A stretch of DNA of 64,000 nucleotides, taken from VGCC01 sp964495555. Lineage in GTDB: Bacteria; Actinomycetota; Actinomycetes; S36-B12. The stretch is from the NCBI GenBank assembly GCA_964495555.1, contig CAZBWA010000004.1:1-64000 (forward strand). Reading direction: 5' to 3'. The notes under the pieces are model-generated. The model worked only from the letters and a program-made list of their open reading frames with translations, was not told the DNA's origin and searched no databases. Position 1 is the stretch's first letter, and each line of letters begins with the position of its first letter. The position numbers were made by a program, and so were the translations under genes. Positions 7,799 to 16,695 of the stretch are shown here, piece after piece.

Positions 7799-8758
7799 GT
7801 GGATTCGGACGCCGCTCTCGCCCAGGGAGTGCGGTCCGGAGGCGTCCGAGAGTTGGCCCGCGCCATCACCGCCATCGAGAACTCGCCGACGGGGGCCCCG
7901 GGTCTCCTCGACGCACTCGGCTCACCTGATCGGCCCGCGCACGTCCTCGGTATCACGGGCGCGCCCGGGGTGGGCAAGTCGACGATGACGTCTGCGCTGG
8001 TACGTGCCTACCGCCTGCGGGAGAAGCGCGTCGCGGTGATCGCCGTGGACCCCTCTTCCCCCTTCTCTGGCGGTGCGCTTCTCGGAGATCGCATACGCAT
8101 GCAGGAGCACTCCGGTGACCCCGGCGTATACATCCGCTCCATGGCCTCCCGCGGCCATCTGGGTGGGTTGAACGCAGCCATCGGACCTGTCCTGCGTGTC
8201 TGTGAGGTCGCGGGCTTCGACGCGGTGATCCTCGAGACGGTCGGCGTGGGACAGTCCGAGGTCGAGGTCGCGGCTGCCGCGGATACGACGCTCGTGCTCA
8301 TCGCGCCGGGCATGGGCGATGGGATCCAGGCGGCGAAGGCGGGCATCCTGGAGATCGGGGACATCTTCGTGGTGAACAAGGCCGATCGTGATGGTGCTTC
8401 GACCACCGCGCGCGAGTTACGACACATGATCGCCCTCGGTGAGCGGTTGCCACAGGAGTGGGAGCCGCCTGTCCACATGACCGTGGCGAGCACGGGTGAC
8501 GGCATCGAGGACGTCGTCCTCGCGGCGGACGAGCACCTGCAGTGGCTCATCGACACCGGCAACCTCGCCCGACGCAGGGAAGTGCGTGCGCGCGAGGAGA
8601 TCTTGGACACCGCCTCGGCGCTCGTCCGCGCCGAACTCCTGGAGGACCGTCGGGGCGTCGACTCCCTCGCGTCCGAGGTGGCCGGTGGGCGCATGACCGC
8701 TTTCGAGGCCGCCCAGCGTCTCCTTGAGGAGGGACCACCCGGCAGAATGGACGCGTGA
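7799..8758 (+). CDS. meaB: methylmalonyl-CoA mutase-associated GTPase
   Basis: G3E-family GTPase that gates adenosylcobalamin delivery to methylmalonyl-CoA mutase and protects the enzyme. 319 residues. Walker A is GAPGVGKST (54-62). Further motifs are IAVDPSSPFSGGALLGDRIR, the switch region ILETVGVGQSEVEV and the base-specificity motif VNKAD. The frame is open upstream through the mce region; GTG 7799 is used because CATGAT lies six bases before it and family homology begins soon after. It is followed by a thioredoxin-TPR gene with GTGA overlap. The mutase genes are not in this window. Confidence 0.94.
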   Translation: MDSDAALAQGVRSGGVRELARAITAIENSPTGAPGLLDALGSPDRPAHVLGITGAPGVGKSTMTSALVRAYRLREKRVAVIAVDPSSPFSGGALLGDRIRMQEHSGDPGVYIRSMASRGHLGGLNAAIGPVLRVCEVAGFDAVILETVGVGQSEVEVAAAADTTLVLIAPGMGDGIQAAKAGILEIGDIFVVNKADRDGASTTARELRHMIALGERLPQEWEPPVHMTVASTGDGIEDVVLAADEHLQWLIDTGNLARRREVRAREEILDTASALVRAELLEDRRGVDSLASEVAGGRMTAFEAAQRLLEEGPPGRMDA

Positions 8759-9651
8759 ACAAGCCCGGATTCAACGTCGCCGGAGCTGTCGACCTCGCGG
8801 CCCTCGCATCGACGAGACAGAACAAGGCTCGTGCAGATGCAGCTCTCGCCCACGCACCCGACGGTCTGGTGTTCGATGCGACCACGGCGACCTTCGCCAC
8901 CGATGTCATCGAGCGCTCGATGACCGTCCCCGTCGTGCTCGATCTCTGGGCCACCTGGTGCGCTCCGTGCACGCAACTCTCGCCGATCTTGGAGAAGCTC
9001 GCCGTGGACTACGGGGGCCGCTGGGTCCTCGCCAAGGTCGATGTGGATGCAGAGCAGCAGATTGCTGCGGCATTCCAGGTGCAGTCCATCCCTTCGGTCT
9101 TCGCTGTCATCAAGGGCCAACCGGTTCCCCTGTTCCAGGGCGCCTACCCGGAAGCACAGATCCGTCAGATCCTCGACGAGGTGTTGCGCGTTGCTGCCGA
9201 GCAGGGAGTCACGGGCACTCTCGCGCCGACGGAGCCGGACGCAGCAGAGCCCGAAGTGCCGGTGGACCCGCGCATCGAGCGCGCGACGGCGGCGATCGAT
9301 GCGGGGGACTGGGACTCCGCACGCACCGCCTACCAGGAGTTGCTGACGCAGAATCCCCAGGATGCAGACGCCCTCGCGGGGATCGCGCTCGTCGGAGTCT
9401 TGGAGCGCACGGCGTCGGGATCCGCCCCCGTCGATCCGTCAACGGTCTCGGACCTGTTGTCCGCCGCGGATTTCGCGATCGCTGCCGGCGACTTCGCCCG
9501 GGCTTTCGACCTGGGTATCGCCGCTGTCCAGGCATCCACGGGTGACGAGCGCGAAGCCGCGCGGACCCGGGTCGTGGAGTACTTCGCGATCGCTGGAGAC
9601 GATCCCGCAGTGCCTCGAGCGCGGACGCGCTTAGCCAGCGCCCTGTTCTAG
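8755..9651 (+). CDS. thioredoxin-TPR co-chaperone, CnoX/YbbN-like
   Basis: 298 residues. The thioredoxin domain (~40-150) has an intact WCAPC active site (Cys69, Cys72) with the cis-Pro loop QSIPSVF. The C-terminal ~110 residues form helical TPR-like repeats (RIERATAAIDAGDWDSARTA, then a second pair). This matches the CnoX/YbbN family, which binds unfolded proteins under oxidative stress. The E. coli member lacks the redox CxxC, whereas the Caulobacter type retains it, so a redox-active holdase is inferred. GTG 8755 overlaps the meaB stop (GTGA). The stop shares CTAG with the convergent glgB. Confidence 0.88.
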   Translation: MNKPGFNVAGAVDLAALASTRQNKARADAALAHAPDGLVFDATTATFATDVIERSMTVPVVLDLWATWCAPCTQLSPILEKLAVDYGGRWVLAKVDVDAEQQIAAAFQVQSIPSVFAVIKGQPVPLFQGAYPEAQIRQILDEVLRVAAEQGVTGTLAPTEPDAAEPEVPVDPRIERATAAIDAGDWDSARTAYQELLTQNPQDADALAGIALVGVLERTASGSAPVDPSTVSDLLSAADFAIAAGDFARAFDLGIAAVQASTGDEREAARTRVVEYFAIAGDDPAVPRARTRLASALF

Positions 9652-11804
9652 TCCGGGGACGTGAGGTAGCAGGCCGCCAGGGGCGGAAGCATGATCGTCG
9701 CGTGCGCGCGGCCTTCTGGTGATGGAGTTGCGGTCACCATTCCCGCATTGCCCAGGTCCGTCCCGCCATAGCGCGATGAGTCGGTGTTGAGCACCTCGCG
9801 CCACTGTCCCGGCCGGGGTAACTCGAGCTGATGGTCCGGCCGTGGAACCGGCGACAGGTTGACGGCGATCGCCATGCAGCCACCGTGCGCATCCCACCTC
9901 AGCCAACTGAAGACGTTCTCCGCCGAGTTGTCGGCCTCGATCCATTGGAACCCGGAGGGGTCATCGTCCCGCTGCCAAAGGGCGGGGGAGTTTCGATAGA
10001 CACGGTTGAGGTCGCAGACCATGTGGAGGATGCCGTCATGTTCGGGATAGTCGAGCAGCCACCACTCGAGCCCGTTCTCGCTGCTCCACTCCGTGGATTG
10101 GGCGAACTCCGAACCCATGAAGAGCAGCTTCTTCCCTGGATGCGCCCACATGTAGGCGAGATAGGCACGCAGGTTGGCCAGCTCCTGCCACCGGTCACCG
10201 GGCATCCGGCCCACGAGCGAGCCCTTGCCGTGGACCACTTCGTCGTGCGAGAAGGGGAGCACAAACCGCTCGCTGTAGGCATACATCATCGCGAACGTCA
10301 TCTCGGTGTGGTGAAACGCGCGGTGAATCGGCTCGCGGCGCATGTATCCCAGCGAGTCGTGCATCCAGCCCATGTTCCATTTGAATCCGAATCCGAGACC
10401 GCCCACATCCGTGGGGGCGGTGACCCCAGCCCATGCGGTCGATTCCTCCGCGATGGTGACCACCCCCGGAACCCTCCGGTAGACAGTCGCGTTCATCTCC
10501 TGCAGGAATCGCACGGCGTCGAGGTTCTCGCGACCCCCATGGACGTTCGGTGTCCAGTCGCCTTCACGGCGGGAGTAGTCGAGATAGAGCATCGATGCGA
10601 CCGCGTCCACGCGGAGCCCGTCGATGTGGAACTCCTCGAGCCAGAACAGGGCATTGGCGACAAGGAAGTTGCGCACCTCGGGGCGTCCGAAGTCGAAGAC
10701 GTACGTTCCCCAGTCCGGGTGCTCCCCCCGACGCGGATCGGGGTGCTCGTACAGGCAGGTCCCATCGAATCGGGCGAGTGCCCACTCGTCCTTGGGGAAG
10801 TGGGCGGGAACCCAGTCGATGAGGACACCGATCCCCGCCTGATGGAGGTGGTCGACGAGGAATCGGAAGTCGTCGGGGGAGCCGAAGCGTGCCGAGGGTG
10901 CGAAGTAGCCCGTCACCTGATAACCCCACGATGGACCGTAGGGGTGCTCCGCAACGGGCAGCAGCTCCACGTGCGTGAAACCGGTGGTTCGGACGTAGTC
11001 GACGAGTTGGTGCGCGAGTTCCCGGTATGTGAGTCCGGGGCGCCACGAGCCGAGATGGACCTCGTAGATGGCCAGGGGTCCCCGATGCGGATCGCGGTCC
11101 GCACGGGCGGCCATCCATTCGTGGTCTTCCCACGCATAGCTCGACGTGAACACCACGGAGGCGGTGGCCGGTGGCGCCTCGGTCGCCTGTGCGCACGGAT
11201 CGGCCTTCTCCCGCCACACACCGTCGCGACCGAGGATCTGGAACTTGTACTTCGTCCCCTCCTCCACCCCGGGGACGAAGAGCTCCCAGACTCCCGAGGA
11301 TCCGAGCGAGCGCATCGGATGACCGACACCGGACCAGTGGTTGAAGTCGCCGACGACGCGCACGCCGATGGCATTCGGGGCCCACACGGCGAAGCAGGTG
11401 CCACGCACGTCCCCGAGTTCCGACGCGCACGTGCGCACGTGCGCGCCGAGGTGGTTCCAGAGTTGCTCATGTCTGCCCTCCCCGAGGAGGTGCAGGTCGA
11501 CGTCACCGAGCATCGGTAGATGGCGGTAGGGATCGTCGCGATGCTGGGCCCCCGTGGGGTAGCGGACATCGAGACGGTAGTCCGGGATCGTGGTCCGATC
11601 GAGGTATGCGACCCAGACGTCCCCGGACTCCCGCACCATGGGCCGGGACCCATCGGCCAGAACGAGGGTCACCTCCTGGGCCCCCGGCTGCAGGGTGCGG
11701 ACCACGATCTGATCACCCTGCGTATGCGCGCCCAGGACGGCGTGGGGATCGTGATGTCTGCCTGCGACGACGCTGGCCACGGCGCTCGCCGGCGACGGTG
11801 TCAT
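9648..11804 (-). CDS. glgB: 1,4-alpha-glucan branching enzyme (GH13)
   Basis: Makes alpha-1,6 branches in glycogen or related alpha-glucans. 718 residues, full length. An N-terminal CBM48-type module (VWAPNAIGVRVVGDFNHWSG) precedes the (beta/alpha)8 barrel. Catalytic residues are in DGLRVDAVASMLYLDY (Asp nucleophile), TIAEESTAWAG (Glu acid) and FSHDEVVHGKGS (Asp). The ATG at 11804 overlaps the stop of an 11-codon ORF that begins at the predicted transcription start, so translation is probably coupled to it. The longer reading frame to 12050 would start upstream of the predicted -10 and is rejected. It is divergent from glgP. Confidence 0.95.
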   Translation of the reverse strand: MTPSPASAVASVVAGRHHDPHAVLGAHTQGDQIVVRTLQPGAQEVTLVLADGSRPMVRESGDVWVAYLDRTTIPDYRLDVRYPTGAQHRDDPYRHLPMLGDVDLHLLGEGRHEQLWNHLGAHVRTCASELGDVRGTCFAVWAPNAIGVRVVGDFNHWSGVGHPMRSLGSSGVWELFVPGVEEGTKYKFQILGRDGVWREKADPCAQATEAPPATASVVFTSSYAWEDHEWMAARADRDPHRGPLAIYEVHLGSWRPGLTYRELAHQLVDYVRTTGFTHVELLPVAEHPYGPSWGYQVTGYFAPSARFGSPDDFRFLVDHLHQAGIGVLIDWVPAHFPKDEWALARFDGTCLYEHPDPRRGEHPDWGTYVFDFGRPEVRNFLVANALFWLEEFHIDGLRVDAVASMLYLDYSRREGDWTPNVHGGRENLDAVRFLQEMNATVYRRVPGVVTIAEESTAWAGVTAPTDVGGLGFGFKWNMGWMHDSLGYMRREPIHRAFHHTEMTFAMMYAYSERFVLPFSHDEVVHGKGSLVGRMPGDRWQELANLRAYLAYMWAHPGKKLLFMGSEFAQSTEWSSENGLEWWLLDYPEHDGILHMVCDLNRVYRNSPALWQRDDDPSGFQWIEADNSAENVFSWLRWDAHGGCMAIAVNLSPVPRPDHQLELPRPGQWREVLNTDSSRYGGTDLGNAGMVTATPSPEGRAHATIMLPPLAACYLTSPD

Positions 11805-11836
11805 CGCCCGGCGGCGGTCGTGGTGATCCTCGCCAT
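11801..11836 (-). CDS. leaderless 11-codon mini-ORF coupled to glgB
   Basis: ATG at 11836, encoding MARITTTAAGR, then TGA overlapping the glgB ATG (ATGA at 11801-11804). Its ATG lies six bases after TACGCT, so by the rule seen elsewhere in the window it is the first codon of a leaderless transcript. glgB itself has no Shine-Dalgarno sequence in the 32-base leader. Translation of the mini-ORF would deliver ribosomes to glgB. No regulatory codon run is obvious (three Thr codons). This is an inference from spacing and overlap. Confidence 0.45.
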   Translation of the reverse strand: MARITTTAAGR

Positions 11837-11842
11837 GCGTCC

Positions 11843-11848
11843 AGCGTA
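11843..11848 (-). promoter_or_regulatory. -10 hexamer for the glgB transcript
   Basis: TACGCT on the minus strand, six bases before the mini-ORF ATG at 11836. Confidence 0.55.
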
Positions 11849-11933
11849 CGGTGCGAGAAGGGGCTGCAAATGATGCAACGTGATTACATTGTGAACCGCG
11901 AGTTCGGACAGCGACCGGCGCCGGGATCCCGAC

Positions 11934-11939
11934 TACGGT
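11934..11939 (+). promoter_or_regulatory. -10 hexamer of glgP
   Basis: TACGGT, seven bases before GTG 11947. It overlaps the alternative GTG at 11938, which argues against that start. Confidence 0.5.
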
Positions 11940-11946
11940 GACGCAT

Positions 11947-14547
11947 GTGAAGGCCATTCGTCGCATCACCATCCGCAACGTGCTTCCGGAGAATCTCCGC
12001 GTCCTGGAGCCCCTCGCCCTGAACCTTCGGTGGTCGTGGCACCCGTCCACCCGCGATCTGTTCCAGTCGATCGACGGGGAACTGTGGCGGGCGTGCGGAC
12101 AGGATCCGCTGCGACTCCTGGGGGAGGTCTCCTCCGCGCGCCTGGAGGAGTTGAGCGCTGACGGTGGATTCGTCGGGTGGGCCCACGCGGTCTACTCCGA
12201 TCTCCAGGAGTACCTCGGATCGTCGCGCTGGTTCCAGGGGGAGCATGCAGACGAATGTTCGGGCGTCGCCTACTTCTCGCCCGAGTACGGCATCACGGGA
12301 GTCCTGCCGCAGTACTCGGGCGGCCTGGGCATCCTGGCCGGTGACCACCTGAAGAGTGCGAGCGATCTCGGAGTACCGATCATCGGGATCGGCCTCTTCT
12401 ATCGCAGCGGCTATTTCCGTCAGTCCCTGTCCTGGGACGGGTGGCAGGTCGAGCAGTACCCGGTATGCGATCCCGAAGGCACGCCGGTGACGTTGCTGCG
12501 CGAGCACGACGGAAGTCCCGCCAAGGTGGGGGTGGGTCTCCCCGGGCATCGCACGCTGGCGGCGCGCATCTGGGTCGCACAGGTGGGTCGGATCCCCCTG
12601 CTCCTCCTCGATTCGGATGTCGAGGAGAACGCGGCGGCGGAGCGCGCAGTCACCGACCGTCTCTACGGCGGTGGAGGTGAGTACCGCCTCCAGCAGGAGA
12701 TGCTGCTCGGCATCGGGGGCGTCCGTGCGCTGCGGACGTATTGCAGGATCGCTGGATCACCGGAGCCGAACGTGTTCCACAGCAACGAGGGCCACGCCGG
12801 ATTCCTCGGCATCGAGCGGATCCGCGAGGTCATCGATGGGGATCCGGGCATGGGATTCGCCGCCGCACTCGAGGCTGTGCGTGCGGGAACGGTCTTCACG
12901 ACCCACACCCCCGTTCCCGCGGGGATCGATCGCTTCCCCGTCTCGCTCATCGAGGAGTACTTCGGAGGGGACAACGCCGTCCCCGTAGTCCCGGTCGAGG
13001 ACGTCGTGGCCCTCGGGCGGGAGACGTATGCCGGAGGCGATCCAGAAACGTTCAACATGGCGGTCATGGGACTTCGTCTCGCCGGACGCGCCAATGGCGT
13101 GAGTCTCCTGCACGGCGAGGTCTCTCGAGCGATGTTCGCGGGCCTCTGGCCCGGGTTCGAAGGGCCGGACGTCCCCATCACCTCGATCACGAACGGCGTG
13201 CACGCCCCCACGTGGGTGGCCCGTCCCATGGCCGAGCTGGTGGAGCAGATGGCGGGCCCGGGCCACCTCGACGATGCAGTCGGATGGGAACGTGTGGCCG
13301 ACGTTGCCGATGACCGGCTCTGGTCCACGAAGCGTGCGTTGCGCGAAGAGCTGGTGCACGACGCTAGGCGTCGCCTCCGCGACTCCTGGCGCGCGCGCGG
13401 TGCATCCGAGGGGGATCTGGGATGGGTGGACGGGGCTCTCGATCCGGACGTGCTCACGATCGGCTTCGCACGGCGGGTCCCCTCATACAAACGCCTGACC
13501 CTGATGCTGCGCGACCGTGACCGGTTGCGTGCGCTGCTGACCGATCCTGCGAGGCCGATCCAACTCGTCATCGCGGGTAAGTCGCACCCGAACGACGATG
13601 GAGGCAAGCGCCTGATCCAACAGCTCGTCCAGTTCGCCGATGAGCACGATGTCCGGCACCGCATCGTCTTCCTGCCCGATTACGACATGGCGATGGCGAC
13701 GACCCTCTACCCCGGTTGCGATGTCTGGCTCAACAACCCGATTCGTCCGCTGGAGGCGAGTGGTACCTCGGGCATGAAGGCCGCATTGAACGGCGCGCTC
13801 AACCTCTCGATCATGGATGGGTGGTGGGACGAGTGGTTCGACGGTCAGAACGGTTGGGCCATCCCCTCGGCAGACCGGGTGGATGATCCTGATCGACGTG
13901 ACGACATGGAGGCGGCCGCCCTCTACGACCTCATCGCATCTGTCGTCGCGCCGATGTTCTACGAGCGTGATGAGCGAGGGGTGCCCGTCCGCTGGTTGGA
14001 GATGGTGCGTCACACCCTCGGCACTCTGGGTCCGAAAGTGTTGGCCACCCGGATGGTGCGTGAGTATGTCACCCGTCTCTACCTGCCGGCAGCAGTCGGC
14101 GCCGACCGAGTGTCACGCGATGGCTACGCGGGCGCGCGTGCGCTCGCGGAGTGGAAGGCCCGTGTGCGTTCCGCGTGGACGGGGGTGCGCGTCGAGCACG
14201 TCGAGGCGCATGGTCCCACCGATGCCCCGACCCTCGGCGATACCGTGACGATTCGCGCATCGGTGGCACTGGGGGAGTTGACACCTGCCGATGTCACCGT
14301 GCAGGTCGTTGCGGGAACGGTCGACGCCGACGACGTCCTCCGCGATCCCGAGTTCCATCCGATGGAGGCGGTCGAGCACAACGACGGCCGGGGATGGGTG
14401 TTCGAGACACGGTTGACCCTGACTCGCAATGGAACCCTTGGCTACTCCGTGCGCGCTCTCCCGCACCATGAGGGCTTGACGTCCGGCGCAGAGTTGGGAC
14501 TGGTGGCGAGTCCAGCGGCAGGGGAGCCCGAACTCATCCTCCGCTAG
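11947..14547 (+). CDS. glgP: alpha-glucan phosphorylase (GT35), DUF3417 type
   Basis: Phosphorolyses alpha-1,4-glucans to glucose 1-phosphate, using PLP. 866 residues: an N-terminal DUF3417 module (~1-120, LRVLEPLALNLRWSWHPSTR) then the GT35 domain. Visible motifs are YFSPEYGITGVLPQYSGGLG, VFHSNEGHAGFLGIERI, the nucleotide/phosphate-site IGFARRVPSYKR and the PLP-lysine segment GTSGMKAALNGALN. A C-terminal beta-rich tail of about 130 residues follows. The start at 11947 is chosen over 11938 because the -10 covers the latter. The 3' end overlaps convergent glgX by 14 bases. glgB, glgP and glgX adjacent to one another suggest glycogen turnover. Confidence 0.94.
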   Translation: MKAIRRITIRNVLPENLRVLEPLALNLRWSWHPSTRDLFQSIDGELWRACGQDPLRLLGEVSSARLEELSADGGFVGWAHAVYSDLQEYLGSSRWFQGEHADECSGVAYFSPEYGITGVLPQYSGGLGILAGDHLKSASDLGVPIIGIGLFYRSGYFRQSLSWDGWQVEQYPVCDPEGTPVTLLREHDGSPAKVGVGLPGHRTLAARIWVAQVGRIPLLLLDSDVEENAAAERAVTDRLYGGGGEYRLQQEMLLGIGGVRALRTYCRIAGSPEPNVFHSNEGHAGFLGIERIREVIDGDPGMGFAAALEAVRAGTVFTTHTPVPAGIDRFPVSLIEEYFGGDNAVPVVPVEDVVALGRETYAGGDPETFNMAVMGLRLAGRANGVSLLHGEVSRAMFAGLWPGFEGPDVPITSITNGVHAPTWVARPMAELVEQMAGPGHLDDAVGWERVADVADDRLWSTKRALREELVHDARRRLRDSWRARGASEGDLGWVDGALDPDVLTIGFARRVPSYKRLTLMLRDRDRLRALLTDPARPIQLVIAGKSHPNDDGGKRLIQQLVQFADEHDVRHRIVFLPDYDMAMATTLYPGCDVWLNNPIRPLEASGTSGMKAALNGALNLSIMDGWWDEWFDGQNGWAIPSADRVDDPDRRDDMEAAALYDLIASVVAPMFYERDERGVPVRWLEMVRHTLGTLGPKVLATRMVREYVTRLYLPAAVGADRVSRDGYAGARALAEWKARVRSAWTGVRVEHVEAHGPTDAPTLGDTVTIRASVALGELTPADVTVQVVAGTVDADDVLRDPEFHPMEAVEHNDGRGWVFETRLTLTRNGTLGYSVRALPHHEGLTSGAELGLVASPAAGEPELILR

Positions 14548-16639
14548 GGGCATGGTGAGCGGCGAGCACGACCACGCCGCGCCCAGCGACGACCACCTGA
14601 TGGCTGATCCTCGGGTCCGGAGCCGAGGGCCCGGTCATCACGTATCCGACCTCCGTATCGATCACGAGCGAGTAGCCGGTCGCGACAGGAGGGCCGGGCA
14701 GCGAGAACGTCATGGACTCCGCACCGGCATTCAGGAGGAGGACGTAACTGGAGTCAGTCCATGGACGACGCGGATCATCAGCGTGGGCCATCCCTGACAG
14801 CCACATCCCGATGGCGTGCATCGACGGGTCGTGCCAGTCGGGTTCGGTCATCTCCACGCCATGGGTCGTGAGCCACAGCACGTCCTTGTGTCCGTGCTCG
14901 GAGATTCGATCCCCGGTGAAGAAGGAGTGCCGGCGGAACACGGGATGTTCGCGGCGCAGCCGCACGACCTGCGCGACGAAGGCCCGCAGGTCCTCCTGCC
15001 ACGGCAGGAGAGACCAGTCCACCCATGAGGTTTCGTTGTCTTGGCAGTAGGCGTTGTTGTTCCCCGCCTGTGTGCGACCCATCTCGTCACCCGCGCAGAT
15101 CATCGGGACGCCCGTGGAGAGAAGGAGCGTCGTGAGGAAGTTGCGCATCTGGCGGAGGCGGGTCGCCTCGATCCCAGGGTCGTCGGTGGGACCCTCCTGC
15201 CCGTAGTTGGCGGAGAGGTTGTGATCGGTGCCGTCCCGGTTGTCTTCCCCGTTCGCCAGGTTGTGCTTGTGCTCGAAACTCACCAGGTCTCGCAGCGTGA
15301 ATCCATCGTGGGCTGTTACGAAGTTGATACTCGATTGAGGGTGCTTGTTGTTGTCCGCATAGAGATCGGCTGAACCGGAGAGTCGGCGTGCGAGCTCACT
15401 GACGGAGCCCGTTCCACGCCAATAACTCCGGAGTCCGTCGCGGTACTTGTCGTTCCATTCCGCCCACAACACGGGAAAGGAACCGACCTGGTAGCCGCCG
15501 GGGCCGACATCCCAGGGTTCGGCGATGAGCTTGACCGTCCGGAGGATCGGATCCTGGGCGATGGCCGTCATGAAGCTTCCGAGCATGTCCACGTCATGGA
15601 ACGAGCGCGCGAGTGCGGAGGCGAGATCGAAGCGGAAGCCGTCGACGTGCATGTCCGTGACCCAGTAGCGCAGCGAATCCATGACCAGCTGGAGGACGTG
15701 TGGTTGGGAGATGTCGAGAGTGTTGCCGCACCCGGTGTAGTCGACGTATCGGCCTCCCTCGCCGAGGCGGTAGTAGCCGGGGTTGTCGATTCCTCGGAAG
15801 GAGAGCGTGGGGCCGTCGGGTCCTCCCTCCGCGGGGGGGGTGTAGACGACGTCGAGGATCACCTCGATGCCTGCCTGGTGGAGCGCGCGCACCATGGCCT
15901 TGAAGTCATCGCCCTGGCCACCGAGAGTCCCACGGGAGGAATAGTGGGCGTGGGGTGCGAAGTAACCGATGGAGTTGTACCCCCAGTAGTTGCTGAGCCC
16001 CAACTCGAGAAGTCGTGGTTCGCTCACGAAGTGATGCACGGGGAGGAGCTCCACCGCGGTCACCCCGAGGTCACTGAGATGGGCGATCACGGACTCATGT
16101 CCGAGGCCCGCATAGGTGCCACGCATGGCATCGGGTACGTCGGGATGACGCACGGTCAGACCACGCACGTGCGCCTCGTAGATCACCGTGTCGGGCCAGG
16201 GAGTCCGAGGCGCCTGATCGTCGCCCCAGTCGAACGTCGAATCGACGACGACGGAATGAGGGACCACGCCGGCAGAGTCCAGAGTCGAGGCAGAGCCGTC
16301 GGGCGCGTGATCGGCAAGTGCCGGGTCCAGTTGCAGGCTCCCCGTGAGAGCACGGGCGTAGGGGTCGGTGAGGAGTTTGGCGGGATTCCACCGCAACCCG
16401 CGTTCGGGGTCCCAGGGGCCATGGACCCGGAATCCATACCGGGTTCCCGGAGGGCAGTGATCGATGATGTCGTGGAACACGTGGTTGGTGCGATGACGGA
16501 GTTCGACCCGCCGCTCCCCGTCCACTCCGAGTACGCAGAACTCCACGGCGTCTGCACCGTGCGCCCAGAGTGCGACGTTCGCGCCGTCCTGCCCGTCGCT
16601 GGTCACCCCCAGGGGATCCCATCGGGTGTTCCACGGCAC
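14534..16639 (-). CDS. glgX: glycogen debranching enzyme (GH13, GlgX/TreX-like)
   Basis: Hydrolyses alpha-1,6 branch linkages left after phosphorylase action. 701 residues, full length, with an N-terminal CBM48 module and a GH13_11 barrel. The nucleophile Asp is in HVDGFRFDLASALAR, the acid Glu in LIAEPWDVGPGGYQVG and the third Asp in VTAHDGFTLRDLVSFEHKHN. YWGYNSIGYFAPHAHYSS is typical of the isoamylase/TreX group. The protein begins V-P-W-N-T-R-W from GTG 16639, and TAGCGT lies six bases upstream. It is divergent from the enoyl-CoA hydratase gene with a 56-base spacer. This gene lies where the two regions of conserved gene order meet. Confidence 0.95.
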   Translation of the reverse strand: MPWNTRWDPLGVTSDGQDGANVALWAHGADAVEFCVLGVDGERRVELRHRTNHVFHDIIDHCPPGTRYGFRVHGPWDPERGLRWNPAKLLTDPYARALTGSLQLDPALADHAPDGSASTLDSAGVVPHSVVVDSTFDWGDDQAPRTPWPDTVIYEAHVRGLTVRHPDVPDAMRGTYAGLGHESVIAHLSDLGVTAVELLPVHHFVSEPRLLELGLSNYWGYNSIGYFAPHAHYSSRGTLGGQGDDFKAMVRALHQAGIEVILDVVYTPPAEGGPDGPTLSFRGIDNPGYYRLGEGGRYVDYTGCGNTLDISQPHVLQLVMDSLRYWVTDMHVDGFRFDLASALARSFHDVDMLGSFMTAIAQDPILRTVKLIAEPWDVGPGGYQVGSFPVLWAEWNDKYRDGLRSYWRGTGSVSELARRLSGSADLYADNNKHPQSSINFVTAHDGFTLRDLVSFEHKHNLANGEDNRDGTDHNLSANYGQEGPTDDPGIEATRLRQMRNFLTTLLLSTGVPMICAGDEMGRTQAGNNNAYCQDNETSWVDWSLLPWQEDLRAFVAQVVRLRREHPVFRRHSFFTGDRISEHGHKDVLWLTTHGVEMTEPDWHDPSMHAIGMWLSGMAHADDPRRPWTDSSYVLLLNAGAESMTFSLPGPPVATGYSLVIDTEVGYVMTGPSAPDPRISHQVVVAGRGVVVLAAHHAPSGG

Positions 16640-16645
16640 ACGCCG

Positions 16646-16651
16646 ACGCTA
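16646..16651 (-). promoter_or_regulatory. -10 hexamer of glgX
   Basis: TAGCGT on the minus strand, six bases before GTG 16639. Leaderless start predicted. Confidence 0.6.
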
Positions 16652-16668
16652 GCGCGTGACTGCCTGGA

Positions 16669-16674
16669 TACGCT
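16669..16674 (+). promoter_or_regulatory. -10 hexamer of the enoyl-CoA hydratase operon
   Basis: TACGCT with transcription predicted from about 16681. Unlike most starts here, the gene then has a short leader with GAAGGG (16684-16689) six bases before ATG 16696. Confidence 0.45.
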
Positions 16675-16695
16675 TTCGATGTCGAAGGGTGGCCC

